A stretch of DNA of 64,000 nt from positions 98,968,316-99,032,315 of the forward strand of contig CM047810.1 in assembly GCA_026214975.1 (NCBI GenBank), in the 5' to 3' direction. Numbering within the stretch: position 1 is the first letter of the stretch; the number at the start of each line of letters is the position of its first letter. The notes below the pieces were generated by a model. The model searched no databases and had not been told where the DNA came from. It worked only from the letters and a program-made list of their open reading frames with translations. Both the position numbers and the translations under genes were made by a program. The stretch is from Gentiana macrophylla (lineage: Eukaryota; Streptophyta; Magnoliopsida; Gentianales; Gentianaceae). Of the stretch, positions 1-10,480 are shown piece by piece.

Positions 1-600
1 CGAAATACTTACATCTTATAATAATTGGCAGATGATGAAGATTTTATGGATGAGGAAGATTTTGTGAATGGAGGTACTACTGAGAATCAACTCGATTATC
101 GGTCTATTCCTTATGCAGGCGGGCATCTCCTAACACTTTTAAGATCGGGGATGATAAAAAGAAACCAGTGGTGATCTTGATAGATAGTGGAGCTTCACTC
201 TTTTCTTGACTACAAAGTAGCCAAGGATGCGAGGAGTGCGGTGGTGGCGATCACCTATGATAATCACGATGAGCGGATGGGAACACCCTTACGAGCGGGT
301 CTAAATGTCCAAATATGTCTTGGACAATGCAAGGCATTGAATTCAATCATGAAATAAGGTTGATCAGGCTAAGGGGGTGTGATATGGTGTTGGGGGTAGA
401 CTGGATGGGAAAGTTCAGTCCTGTCACCTTCAATTTCAGCAACATGTGTTTATCGTTTACTAAGAATGGATCACAAATTTCATTACAAGGGGGACAAGAT
501 GAAGGACAACTGAAACTCATTAGCTGCAAAAAGTTGGCCAAGTCCTTGAGGAAGGGCACATGCAATCTTATGGGATGCCTTAACATGATCCAAACCACAG
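1..600 (+). pseudogene. chromovirus gag-pol linker and aspartic protease (broken)
   Basis: A retropepsin-like region. VVILIDSGASLF around 160-200 carries the catalytic D-S-G triad, and [11 protein letters not shown] around 378-410 is the second conserved protease strand (usually …DxILGxxWL). The frame is lost between them just after 200, where SGASLFS runs into a TGA. The open frame from 315 then continues into the protease-RT linker. The first ~120 bases translate into acidic gag/protease spacer with nothing diagnostic. The product would normally mature the Gag-Pol polyprotein. Confidence 0.75.
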
Positions 601-1540
601 CCACTAGTAGTGTGCCACCTGAATTGACACCCTTATTAGAGGAGTATCAGGATGTTTTTGCAACACCTATAGGCCTTCCACCCAATAGGGGCTATGAACA
701 TCCCATTACTTTGAAGGATGGGGCTGATCCTATAAAACTTAGACCTTACAGGTATTCACATCACCAAAAGAATGACATAGAGCTACTGGTTGAGGATATG
801 TTGAAGCAGGGCATAGTACAACACAGTAACATCCATTTCTCCTCTCCAATGTTGCTGGTAAAAAAGAAGGATGGTACATGGAGAGGGTGTGTAGATTACA
901 GGAAGCTTAATGACCTCACTATTAAGGACAGGTACCCCATCCCTAGGGCTAGGGTGTTTACCAAGATAGATCTCAGATCTGGTTTCCACCAGATTCTAAT
1001 GGAAGAAAAGGATGTGCAAAAAACAGCTTTTGTAACTCACCATGGGCATTTCGAATTCCTTGTGATGCCCTTTGGTCTCACAAATGCCCCTGCCACCTTC
1101 CAAAGAAATATGAATGAGTTATTGAGGCCTTTCTTAAGGAAGTTTGTCATGGTTTTTTTTATGATATACTAGTGTACAGTGAGGATATGGACAGCCACCA
1201 GAGACATTTAAGGCAGGTCTTGGAAGTACTCAGACAGAACCAGTTCTATGCTAAGCTTTCTAAATGCTCATTTGGACAGAGGCATGTGGAATATTTGGGG
1301 CACATTATTAAGGAAGGGAGGGTGTATGCAGATCCCTCTAAAATAGAAGCAATGCAGCAGTGGCCTTTGCCCAAGGACACCACTGAACTGAAGGGGTTTT
1401 TGGGGCTAACTGGGTTTTATAGGCGGTTTGTTCCATCCTATGGCATCCTGGCAAAACCACTGAATGATATGCTCAAAAAGGAAGGGTTTTCTTGGTCACC
1501 TATTTCCATAAATGCATTTGAGGGGTTGAAGAAGGCAATG
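601..1540 (+). pseudogene. chromovirus reverse transcriptase domain
   Basis: Gypsy RT spread over two overlapping frames (315-1172 and 1172-2425). Visible blocks are [48 protein letters not shown], then KGFLGLTGFYRRF after the thumb. Between KDRYPIP and [10 protein letters not shown] about ten residues usually found in the family (a ...VIDELLDEL-like stretch) are missing. The catalytic box expected as F-F-D-D-I reads F-F-Y-D-I in the second frame, so the first Asp is lost. A run of eight T (about 1150-1157) marks the frameshift. The enzyme is therefore dead as written. Confidence 0.9.
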
Positions 1541-1960
1541 AGGCAATTCCCAGTCTTGACTCTACCAGATTTTGAAGCACCGTTTTGCATAGAAACTGAT
1601 GCTTGTGGGAAGGGTCTGGGAGCTGTCTTACAACAGAATAAGAGGCCAATTGCCTACCTCAGCAGGTCCTTTAACTCCAAGGAATTGGGGCTTTCCATTT
1701 ATGAAAAGGAGCTCGTAGCAGTATTAATGGCAGTAACAAAATGGAAGCAGTATATTCAGTGCAGACCCTTTGTAATCAAGACAGACCAGCAGAGTTCGAA
1801 ATTCCTTTTGGATCAAAGGGCCAACACTACATTACAACAGAAAGGAGTAACCAAGCTAATGGGGCTTGATTTTACCATTGAGTACAAGAGATGGGTGGAG
1901 AACATAGTGGTTGATGCCTTGTTCAGACAGTGCCATGACCAGGGTCACTTGAATCTTTTG
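1541..1960 (+). pseudogene. chromovirus RNase H domain
   Basis: RNase H follows the RT in the second frame. FCIETDACGKGLGAVLQQ carries the first catalytic Asp, YEKELVAVLMAVTKWKQY the Glu, IKTDQQS the second Asp, and VVDALFRQ corresponds to the usual V-A-D-A-L-S-R end with the last Asp kept. The spacing is normal and this stretch is uninterrupted, so it is among the better preserved parts of the element. It would remove the RNA strand during reverse transcription. Confidence 0.9.
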
Positions 1961-3132
1961 AGTACAGTGTCCCCCACTTGGTTGGAAGAGGTGTTTGCAA
2001 GTTACAAGAAAGATGTGATTGTTGAGGAAAAATTGAGGGGAATGATTATAGCTACAACCCCTGATCCCCACTATACCTTAAATCAAGGGATCCTCGGGTA
2101 TAAGGGCAGGATTTATGTGGGTTCAACCGGTGAACTGAGGTTGAAATTGTTGGAGCAGTTGCATTCAAGTCCCATGTGGGGGCATTCAGGAGTGAGAGCC
2201 TGCTATAGCAGAATTAAGAGGCTTTTTTACTGGCCTAATATGAAGAAGGAAGTGCAAGAGTTCATAAAGAAATGCCTCACTTGTCGCAGTGTAAGAGCCT
2301 TCATGACAAACCCGGGGCCTCCACAACCTCCGCCCATTTCAGAGAAGGGCATGGTCACAATTAAGTATGGATTTTATAGAAGGTCTTCCCAAATCGAGAG
2401 GGTAAAGATGTTATATTTGTGGTAGTAGGCGGAGTTCACTAAGTTTGCTCACTTTATGGCTTTAGAGAAGGATATCTGGCAGAAATTGTGGCGACAATGT
2501 TTTTTCATGAGGTTTACAGGCTGCATGGCCTCCCGCACAAAGATAGTAGCGGCAGAGACACAAGGTGTTCACTTCTGAGTTTTGGTCCAGTTTGAAACTA
2601 GCAGGGGTGAAACTGAATTACAGTACTTCCTACCATCCGTGAGAGCAGATGGTGAAACCGAAAGGTAAATCGGTGCATAGAGATGTATCTCGGTGTATGA
2701 CGTTTGAGGCCTAAGAAGTGGAAGAAGTGGTTGTCTCTCTGGTGAGCATTGGTATAACACCAATTACCACACATCAATTGGTGTTACCCCATTTGAAGCA
2801 TTATATGGGTATGCCCCCATCCCACTACCATTGGGAAGTTTTGCTAATGGGGCAGTCCCTGATGTGGAAGAATTTATGAAGCAAAAGCAGGAAATATTGA
2901 GGGATCTTAAGAACCAGCTAGAAGAGTCACAAGCCAGGATGAAATTCTACTCGGATTTGCACAGAAAGGAGAAGGAGTTCACAGTGGGTGATTATGTATT
3001 CTTAAAGCTGTAGCCCTATAGACAGAATTCAGTGGCACTAAGGAAGAACCTCAAGCTTTCTGCTAAGTTCTTTGGTCCATTTAAGATTGTGGCTAGGATC
3101 AATGAAGTGGCCTACAAATTACAACTGCCCCC
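1961..3132 (+). pseudogene. chromovirus integrase, N-terminal and core parts, interrupted at 3132
   Basis: The zinc-binding H2C2 domain is intact (HSSPMWGH … CLTC; His 331/338 and Cys 368/371 of the open frame from 1172). The core starts near 2366 as MDFIEGLPK but in a shifted frame. Further frameshifts follow before the D-R-D-T second motif (about 2545) and the G-E-T-E third motif (about 2645). Frame returns at WYNTNYHTSIGVTPFEALYG (2748-2810) and continues to 3013, where a TAG replaces the codon before [10 protein letters not shown]. The frame ends at KLQLPP where the nested element inserts. Confidence 0.88.
3128..3132. repeat. 5-bp target-site duplication, left copy (CCCCC)
   Basis: CCCCC directly precedes the left LTR of the nested element. 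The same five bases directly follow the right LTR at 14617-14621. Five bases is the normal duplication length for Ty3/gypsy integration. Confidence 0.85.
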
Positions 3133-4736
3133 TGTTCGGTAAAAACTAGTTTTAAATTTATAAACCGAAACACCCCAAGTATAAGGATCGTAGTATAGGT
3201 GTTTACGGGTCGTCCTAAGGGAGTGGAATGTTTATCGGATTCAGATAACAATTATTCTAACGATTATGTCACGATTATCTATCTAAGCGAAAGTTGAAAC
3301 TAACTAAAACCTAAACCTAAGAATTAAAATTAAAACAGAGATAAAACAAGGTGAAAAATAAGAAAAGCGAAACTGCAGACGGCGTTCACTTTGGTGAGCG
3401 GCGTCAAAACGAATCTAACGGACGGCGCGTGCGCTATTGCGGACGAGCGTCGAATCTGAATCGAGCAGAAAATTGCAGAAAAACAGCAGGAAACTAGGGT
3501 TTATCAAACTAGGACTTAACTAAACTTAATCTAAAGATTAAACTAATGATTCGATTAATAAACAATAAAGGAAAACACAGCGAGGCAACGAATCCACCCA
3601 TCAACCAACAACCCCCAACTAGATGGTGATCTAAGATGTAGTTTTTAGTGGTGATTTATTCACGAATCCAATTAAATATCTTCAATCAAATTCTAGGGTT
3701 TCGTTTATCTTTTCAAATAAACTAAACATACAATCAACACGAAATCACGAGGTTGTTTCCAAACTCTCACTCAACTAATCATGCATAATCTCTTAAAACA
3801 CAAATAATTGCATCACTTGAACGAAATAGAACTTAAACCAATATATCTTCATACATAGATCCAAGCATATAGATATAGATAAATCGTTTCATCAAATCGT
3901 TAATTCCAACAAAACATGATCAATACAAAAAACGACATCCAAAGTGATGAAAAACTATAAATTAAACTCACTAACACAAAGCATCGAACTCTCTAGTTGG
4001 TTGTGTTGATGATGGGCTTCCTCCGTCGACTCTCACTGCAGAGGTTTCTAGCCAACAATCATGTTGAAGATGATTGTTGGTTGGGAGATTTGCATCTCTG
4101 TGAAATTAGGGTTCTCTCGGCGCATGACTTTTTGGTGAATTTGCGATCTCAATTATGTGGTATATGAATTAGGGTTGGGGCTGCCGCTTTATTTATAGAG
4201 AATTTGAGTCGGTTAGGGTTAAGTCGGCAGCGGACGCTCGTGCTGGTCTTATGGGCGCCCGCCCGTCGAGAATGCCTGGACGCTGAGTAAAGCGCTTCGT
4301 TCATCCTCCGTCGAACTCTCTGAATGTAAAACACAATTCCGGACGCTCGTTCACTTTATCAAACGCCAAATCTGGAATGGACGACTGACGCTTCGTCCAA
4401 GATCTTTGAGGTCGAATTTCATCATCTTTATCCAATTTCTTCAAGCCAATTCCAACTCTATCTCTTATGATTCGACTTGAGCTTCATTTATCCACTTATA
4501 GCACTCGAAGATTAACTCTACATGATAAATAAACAATGCAAAAATGTAATAAAATCCAAATAATAATAATTCCATTAAATCAACACTTAAAAATCATCAA
4601 TTTTGCATACAACCCTCTTAAAATCATCTTTATTAAATAATTACACTTAAAACCTTAATTCTCATGTAAATTGTGCAAATGTGGGGAAAATAATAATGAA
4701 ATAACCCTTAATAATCATATAAATATGGCCTTAACA
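3133..4736 (-). repeat. Athila-like 3' LTR (left copy)
   Basis: 1604-bp direct repeat of 13024-14616. It begins TG and ends CA on the plus strand (TGTTCGGTAAAA … GGCCTTAACA). It contains several GC-rich patches with GACG/CGTTC motifs (about 3370-3460 and 4215-4400) that account for most differences from the other LTR. Confidence 0.93.
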
Positions 4737-4750
4737 ACACCCCCACACTT
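4737..4750 (-). promoter_or_regulatory. polypurine tract of the Athila-like element
   Basis: On the minus strand the sequence directly upstream of the 3' LTR reads AAGTGTGGGGGTGT, a G-rich tract of the kind that primes plus-strand DNA synthesis. A near copy with its flank is found again at about 5716. Confidence 0.75.
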
Positions 4751-6436
4751 AGCTTTTTGTACGTCCTCGGACAAAACAATCAAAACTATAGCTCAACTTT
4801 ATAAATAATCCACATCGATCTACAACTCACGTAACAAGAGATACAACAACTATAGCAAATAATACCAACACAGATAGATAGATTGGTGTAAGTGTGACAA
4901 GCCGTTCTCAAATTTAACAAGCCTTTCAAAGAAATATCCTCTCAGAAATTCCAATGACTATCCTAAGTGCAGACGATATGACTCACTCAAAGCCTTCCCA
5001 CGCACTCGGTAGGATAATCCTACTGACATATCATGCGGTTCTCTTTGAGTATAAGATCCATGATAACAAAGACTCTACTTTATTCTTAACTCATCATTTT
5101 TCAAAATTTTCAAATTTGACGCATATCAGAATAAGCTCTTACCCATCATAGTAGAATAGGATGTTTCGGGATAACACCCTACCTTACTCAAATCATAAGG
5201 TAGCTATAAACCGATCGTCGTGAGCCATTGGTCATCATAGTGGAATAGGACATACGAGGTATACCCTACCGCACTCAAATCATAAACCGACTTCCGACAA
5301 AGCGTATTTATTAATAATTGCTCACTCACTTTATGTATTCACTTTTCAAAGTCATAAGTTACATCTCACCTATCACATTCAAAGCGTTATGATATTCACA
5401 GCACACGGTCTAACTAAGGTGTAACTATACCGACCTTCCTAAGATGAATCATTAAAAATAATGAAAGGATATAATTCAAAAGTCATGCTTCAATCTCAAA
5501 GGCTTTCGTGAATGAAAAACGAAACTATCTCCATAAAAGTAAAACATGCTATAATTATCTCACTAAGTCACATACTATCATCGTTAGAAAACTACAACTA
5601 GCAAGCATCTCGTTCCAATTATATGCTCAAGATTTACAAAAAATTTTAAATTTTGCAAGAAATTTAACATTCACTCATATTTCAAAGGATATAGCATAAA
5701 AACATACCCAAACACCCCCCACACTTAAATCACATTATGTCCTCAGAATGTGCAAATATAAAAGACAAGAAAACTTAGCTGGTTTCAACAGTGGTTGTCG
5801 GATGAAAGTTGGCAGAGGTCAGGCCGGAGCATGAACATACCGCCACAACTCGAATAGACAACCTTTGGACGATAAGTAACTTCGAAAACCTGCTCAAAAG
5901 TATCTGCAACACTCGACATACCATATAATCTCGGGGTACACGGGGTATATGAGCAACACATAACACAAAACACTCACAATGACCGTAAGAGGAATAACCA
6001 ACAACACAAAATCAACTAAAGTATTATTTCTAACACAATAAAACAAAACAACCTAAGAAAAGAAACAAACAAAGAAAACTAGGCTGCCTCCTAGGAGCGC
6101 TCTTTTAATGTCAATAGCTGGACACAGAGTTCAAAAGATCAACCCGGATCGGGCCACTTTGGTTTAACAGCCGCCACCTCAGCATCAGAATCAGAATTAC
6201 TAGGGCGGAAATGATTTTCACCACAACAACAAGTCAAGTGCGCAATAAGATCATTAAACTTTTCTCGCCAAACTACTGCGACTCTCTTCTTCTTGTTCTT
6301 GCGCATGATAGGCATAGATATAGTGGTATGATCGAAGTTTCATTGAAGGTACCTCACGGGTGGAGATAAGAACGTCATCGTCATCGACTCAAAGAAATAA
6401 GATGGAATCTCCTCACAAATCAGGACATCTGTACTC
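4751..6436 (-). other. post-integrase noncoding region of the Athila-like element
   Basis: About 1.7 kb between integrase and the 3' LTR, where Athila elements may carry an envelope-like frame. I see no frame with recognisable content, only short AT-rich open stretches. It holds a second polypurine-like tract at about 5716-5731 and an imperfect tandem duplication of about 90 bp (about 5135-5290, marked by ATCATAGTNGAATAGGA and ACTCAAATCATAA). Confidence 0.7.
5716..5732 (-). promoter_or_regulatory. second polypurine-tract-like site
   Basis: ACACCCCCCACACTTAAA followed by TATGTCCTCAGA at 5716-5760 resembles the true tract plus flank at 4737-4775 (ACACCCCCACACTTAG followed by TACGTCCTCGGA). The same G-rich run and downstream words occur twice, about 980 bp apart. 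It could act as an internal plus-strand primer or be an old duplication. Confidence 0.55.
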
Positions 6437-7500
6437 TCATCTCTCGCTTTGGAAATAAAGAATCTCAGGCTTTTCCTTTGGTTGCCCAAAATATTTCTTA
6501 AGTCGATGGCCATTCACTTTAAAAGCTTGATTACCATACCCGTTCAAAGTAATTACTCCACTTGGGATTAACCTCGAGAATCTCAAAGGGACCGGACCAT
6601 CTAGACTTGAGTTTACCGGAAGCAGGTGAAGTCTAGTATTATAAAGTAAAGCCATTTCACCAACTTTGAATTCTCGGTCCTTGATCTTAGCGTCATGGAG
6701 TATCTTAGTTCTCTCCTGCTTTGAGCTTAGCATTCTCGTATGCGCGAGTGCGAATTCGTCGAGCTCGTTCAATTGTAACAATCTTTTCTCCCCCACGAGT
6801 TGGCTATCAAAATTTAAGAATTTAATTGCCCGAAAGCTCGTGTTCAAGTTCGACAGGTAAATGACAAGCTTTGCCATAGACCATTTGGAAGGGTAGCGTG
6901 CCCATCGGGGTCTTGAATGCGATCACGATAAGCCCACAGCGCGTCATCCAACTTAAGACTCAATTAGATCGATTATTGTTCACGGTCTTCTCTAAAATTC
7001 TTTTCAAGCTCTGGTTGCTTACCTCGACTTGGCCACTAGTTTGAGGATGATATGGTGTACCAATCTTATGTTTGACACCGTACTTTTCAAGGATTTTGTC
7101 AAGCGGCGCATTGCAAAAGTGAGTGCCTTCATCACTAATGAGTGCTCTCGGACAGCCGAATCTAGTAAAGATATTCTTTTGCAAGAATTTCTTTACAACC
7201 TTATGATCATTAGTTTGAGTAGCTATGGCCTCGACCCACTTGGAAACATAGTCCCATGCAGGCGAGGATATACTTATTACCACATGAGGATGGAAAGGGT
7301 CCCATAAAATCTATGCCCCATACATCGAAAACTTCGCATTCAAGAATGGGCTTAAGTGGCATTTCCATCCGACTACTCGCTGCCTTCTGTTCTCGGCACC
7401 TATCACAACCTTTACAAAAGGCACGCATCTTTAAAGCAGAGTTGGCGGTAGAATCCGGCTTGAAGAATCTTTGCAACCGTTTTGGTGTTCCATAGTGACC
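6437..7500 (-). pseudogene. Athila-like integrase
   Basis: Read on the minus strand. The zinc-finger Cys pair is in [11 protein letters not shown] (7210-7476 frame). The core has [13 protein letters not shown] (first Asp), then [26 protein letters not shown] (second Asp) and [15 protein letters not shown] (Glu) in the 6960-7283 frame. The C-terminal part (6437-6877) has ELDEFALAHTRMLSSKQERT, FKVGEMALLYNTRL and FKVNGHRLKKYFG. At least two frameshifts separate the blocks, near 7215 and 6900. The catalytic residues are still present, so the breaks rather than motif loss inactivate it. Confidence 0.9.
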
Positions 7501-7868
7501 TCGGTAGGACCACTATGGCATTGTTCTAAGATATCCCATTGATCATGCTCAGGAACACACCTTCGAAGCAACCCGTCTTTCTGGACTCACGAACAAATAA
7601 GGATCTTCCCATACGAGATATTTAAGGTCGGAAAAGAACTTTTCTTCTCACGATCGTCATGTCCTCTAAATGACCACTCGCTAAATAGTTGGCGTAGTCG
7701 ACATACCACTGCCTATCCGTTTCAAGCTTCATCAATTGCTCGGTCGGAAAATCAATGCCTATATCATTGTGATTTTACGCACCCTCATTTACTAAGCGAG
7801 ATAAATGATCACCACAATATTCTCACTACCTTTCTTATCTTTAATCACAAGGTCAAACTCTTGTAGAA

Positions 7869-8290
7869 TTAAAATCCATCTAAGTAACCTTGGTTTGGCA
7901 TCCGCTTTATCCATAAGGTAGCGTAAAGTGCATGATCTGTCCATACAATCACTTGAGACCGAGAAGATAGCTTAAACTTGTCAATGGCAAAGGCGGCGGC
8001 TAAGAATTCCTTCTCGGTCGTAGTATAATTGCATTGAGCGGGTTCAAAGTGCGACTCGCATAATAAATGGGCTAAACCTTTTATCAACTCTTTGACCTAA
8101 AGCTGCGCCTCACGGCGTAATTAGAGGCATCGCACATCAACTCGAAAGGCTTGGTCGGTCAGGTGCTACTAAAATAGGGGCAGCGATAAAGCTTATCTTT
8201 CAAACAATTGAAAGCTTCTTTGCACTTTGCATCGAACAAGAAATCTACATCTTCTTTCAAGAGATTTGATAAAGGCTTGGCAATCGTAGA
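7869..8290 (-). pseudogene. Athila-like RNase H domain
   Basis: Minus strand. The frame 7869-8087 reads NYTTTEKEFLAAAFAIDKF (catalytic Glu block) and [14 protein letters not shown] (Asp block). The upstream part to 8290, joining the RT thumb (GFLGHVGFYRRF), is in other frames and carries the first Asp region only in degraded form. This is the standard gypsy RNase H position. Confidence 0.82.
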
Positions 8291-8296
8291 AAAGTC

Positions 8297-9240
8297 TCAA
8301 TGAAAGCGCCGGTAGAAGCCAACATGTCCTAGAAAACCTCGTACCTCTTTCTTTGTCTTAGAGTACGTCATCTTTTCAATGGCTTCAACCTTAGCCTTAT
8401 CAACTTGAATACCGACATTGGACACCTTATGTCCCAAAACTATTCCTTCATCAACTAGAAAATGGCATTTTTCCCGATTAAGCACCAGATTTTCTCAACA
8501 CACCGTTGGAGTACCATATCTAGGTTCTTTAAAATTTCATCAAAGCTATCACCGTGGCGAGAAGTCGTCCATGAAGACTTCCATGCATTTCTCAACAAGT
8601 CCATCAAAAATGGCCAACATGCACCGTTGAAAAGTCGCGGGTGCATTGCATAGACCGAATGGCATTCTACGAAAAGCAAAAGTACCGGATGGACACGTAA
8701 GCGTTGTCTTCTCTTGGTCATTGGGGTCGATGGCTATCCGGAAGTAACGAGAATATCCATCGAGAAAACAATAATACTTGTGACCACTCGGTCTTTCAAT
8801 TAGTTGGTCAATGAAGGGTAAGGGAAGTGATCTTTTGCGGTGACTTCATTCAGTCTCACGATAGTCGATCTGAGACTCATGTGATCCATCCACGAGGCGT
8901 AGGGCAACTTCCTCCCTTTTTCATTCTTTTCAAGCTGTGATTCCGCCTTCTTTGGCACAACTTGAGTAGAGGTGACCCACTCGCTTATCGGCGATTGCAT
9001 AGATGATTCCCATGTCAAGCCACTTTATAACCTCCTTTTTGACAACCTCTTGCATATGCGGATTCAACCTTATTTGAGGTTGTCTCACCTTTTAGCTCCT
9101 TCCTCCGTTCGGATTTTATGCATGCATATGTGCAGGGTGATCCTCGGATATCACCCACTTGCCAACGAGCGAGGATGTTTTTCTTAAGCACTTCTATCGG
9201 TGTGCTTCTTGCTCGAGGTTGAGTTTCGAAGAAATGATCA
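8297..9240 (-). pseudogene. Athila-like reverse transcriptase
   Basis: Minus strand, at least four frames. Blocks in order are a pre-RT region near 9060 resembling RLNPHMQEVVKKEV, then WVTSTQVVPKK (8800-9018 frame), KDHFPYPSL, the F-R-R-M-P-F-G-L-x-N-A-P region near 8660 in a shifted frame, GDSFDEILKNLDMVLQRC, then NREKCHFLVDEGIVLGHKVS and KKEVRGFLGHVGFYRRF (8297-8485). Order and wording match Athila/Tat-type RT. The catalytic stretch near 8570 is disrupted, with the expected M-D-D-F seen only across a frame break. Confidence 0.88.
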
Positions 9241-9993
9241 AAGGCAATTTATCTCCATCCTTAAGGAAGATATACTTAAGGTGTTTTGGAAGCGGTTTGA
9301 GCTCTAAATCAGTAGGTGGTTGCTCAATACTAGACTTTAACGGGCCACCTTTCTCCTATGAGCTTGAAGTGGTTGTGCAGTAGAACACCTCATCTTCCCG
9401 AGGCTCAACCCCGAGAAGATCTTGGATCAAATCATCCATCGGAATCCTCCGGTCAACACTTGCTTCCTTTTTCTTGTGATCGATCATTTTCCTTAACTCT
9501 TCGTCTTTAAGCTCTTCTGCTAACTCCTCCCAATCATCTACTTCCCAATGAGTAGCTTCTCTCCAAAACTCTACCTCGTCCCAACTACCCCGTGAGCTTC
9601 TTCTTCACCACGGGATGAAGTCTTCACGACTCAGTTCCTTGAGATTATCGTTTGTTCTTTGGGTATCTCCATGCTTCTAACTCAATAATGAGGCTCGGTA
9701 TGAGCGAGTGAAGATGACTTCGTCAATGCCTACAATTTGGAAATGAATTAGAAGATGGTCCATGATCACCGGATCCTCAATGTCCATGACTTCAAAAACA
9801 CCTATCTCTATAAGCTCCATTGCATCTTCGTAATAGGCATCTCCTCCGTCCTCATATATGTAAGCCCGACAAAGCGATATTTCATCAATTACGGCTCTTT
9901 CGGGATGTGTCCCTCGTGTGAAGGTAGCAGATGTGTCACCGACTCTAAAAGTAATCTGTCGCTTTGCGAAGTCGATGAGAGCGTTAGAAGTGT
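9241..9993 (-). other. Athila-like protease-RT linker
   Basis: About 750 bp between the protease and the RT on the minus strand. It carries acidic and charged coding-like stretches but no conserved domain that I recognise. In this lineage the interval is a poorly conserved linker. Confidence 0.5.
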
Positions 9994-10480
9994 CTAAAAG
10001 GTTCGGCCTAGAATTAGAGGCATCTCCTTATCAGGTGGATAGTCTAGAATAACCCAGTCGGTAGGGAAGACTAAATGTTCAATTTGAAGGAGAACATTAG
10101 CTACACAGCCGGCTGCAGTACGACTAGATTTGTCTACCATCTGAAGAGAAATGGGGCGTTCTCGCATTCTTTTGTCTAGTCCGAGCTTTTTGCAAACATT
10201 TAATGGCATCACATTAATAGAGGCCCCTGAGTCGCATAATACATTTTCGAACAAATGGCCTTCAATCTCGCAAGATATTGAAGGTGCGCAGAATCACGCT
10301 AAACATGGCGACTTTTTGTGAAACCATTGCACAGTCTTCTCGAAATACTTCTTCAGCCATCCCCTGAAGCTTTCTCTTGCTCCCACAGAATTCTTTAAGA
10401 TACTTAGTACATTTAGGCATTTCAGTCAATACCTCGGCTAAGGGCATACTAACTTGGGTGTCTCTAAGTATCCTCCTCAC
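9994..10480 (-). pseudogene. Athila-like aspartic protease and preceding linker
   Basis: The frame 9994-10254 reads LCDSGASINVMPLNVCKKLG (catalytic D-S-G), a middle block ending WVILDYPPDKE, and MPLILGRTF (the I-L-G-R strand), which is a complete retropepsin fold. The upstream frame 10262-10480 (VLTEMPKCTKYLKEFCGSKR) is the usual Athila gag-protease linker. A frame break separates the two at about 10258. Confidence 0.9.

Noticed and set aside
4751..6436. Envelope-like gene of the Athila-like element
   Set aside because: Only short AT-rich frames; no signal peptide or membrane segment that could be supported.
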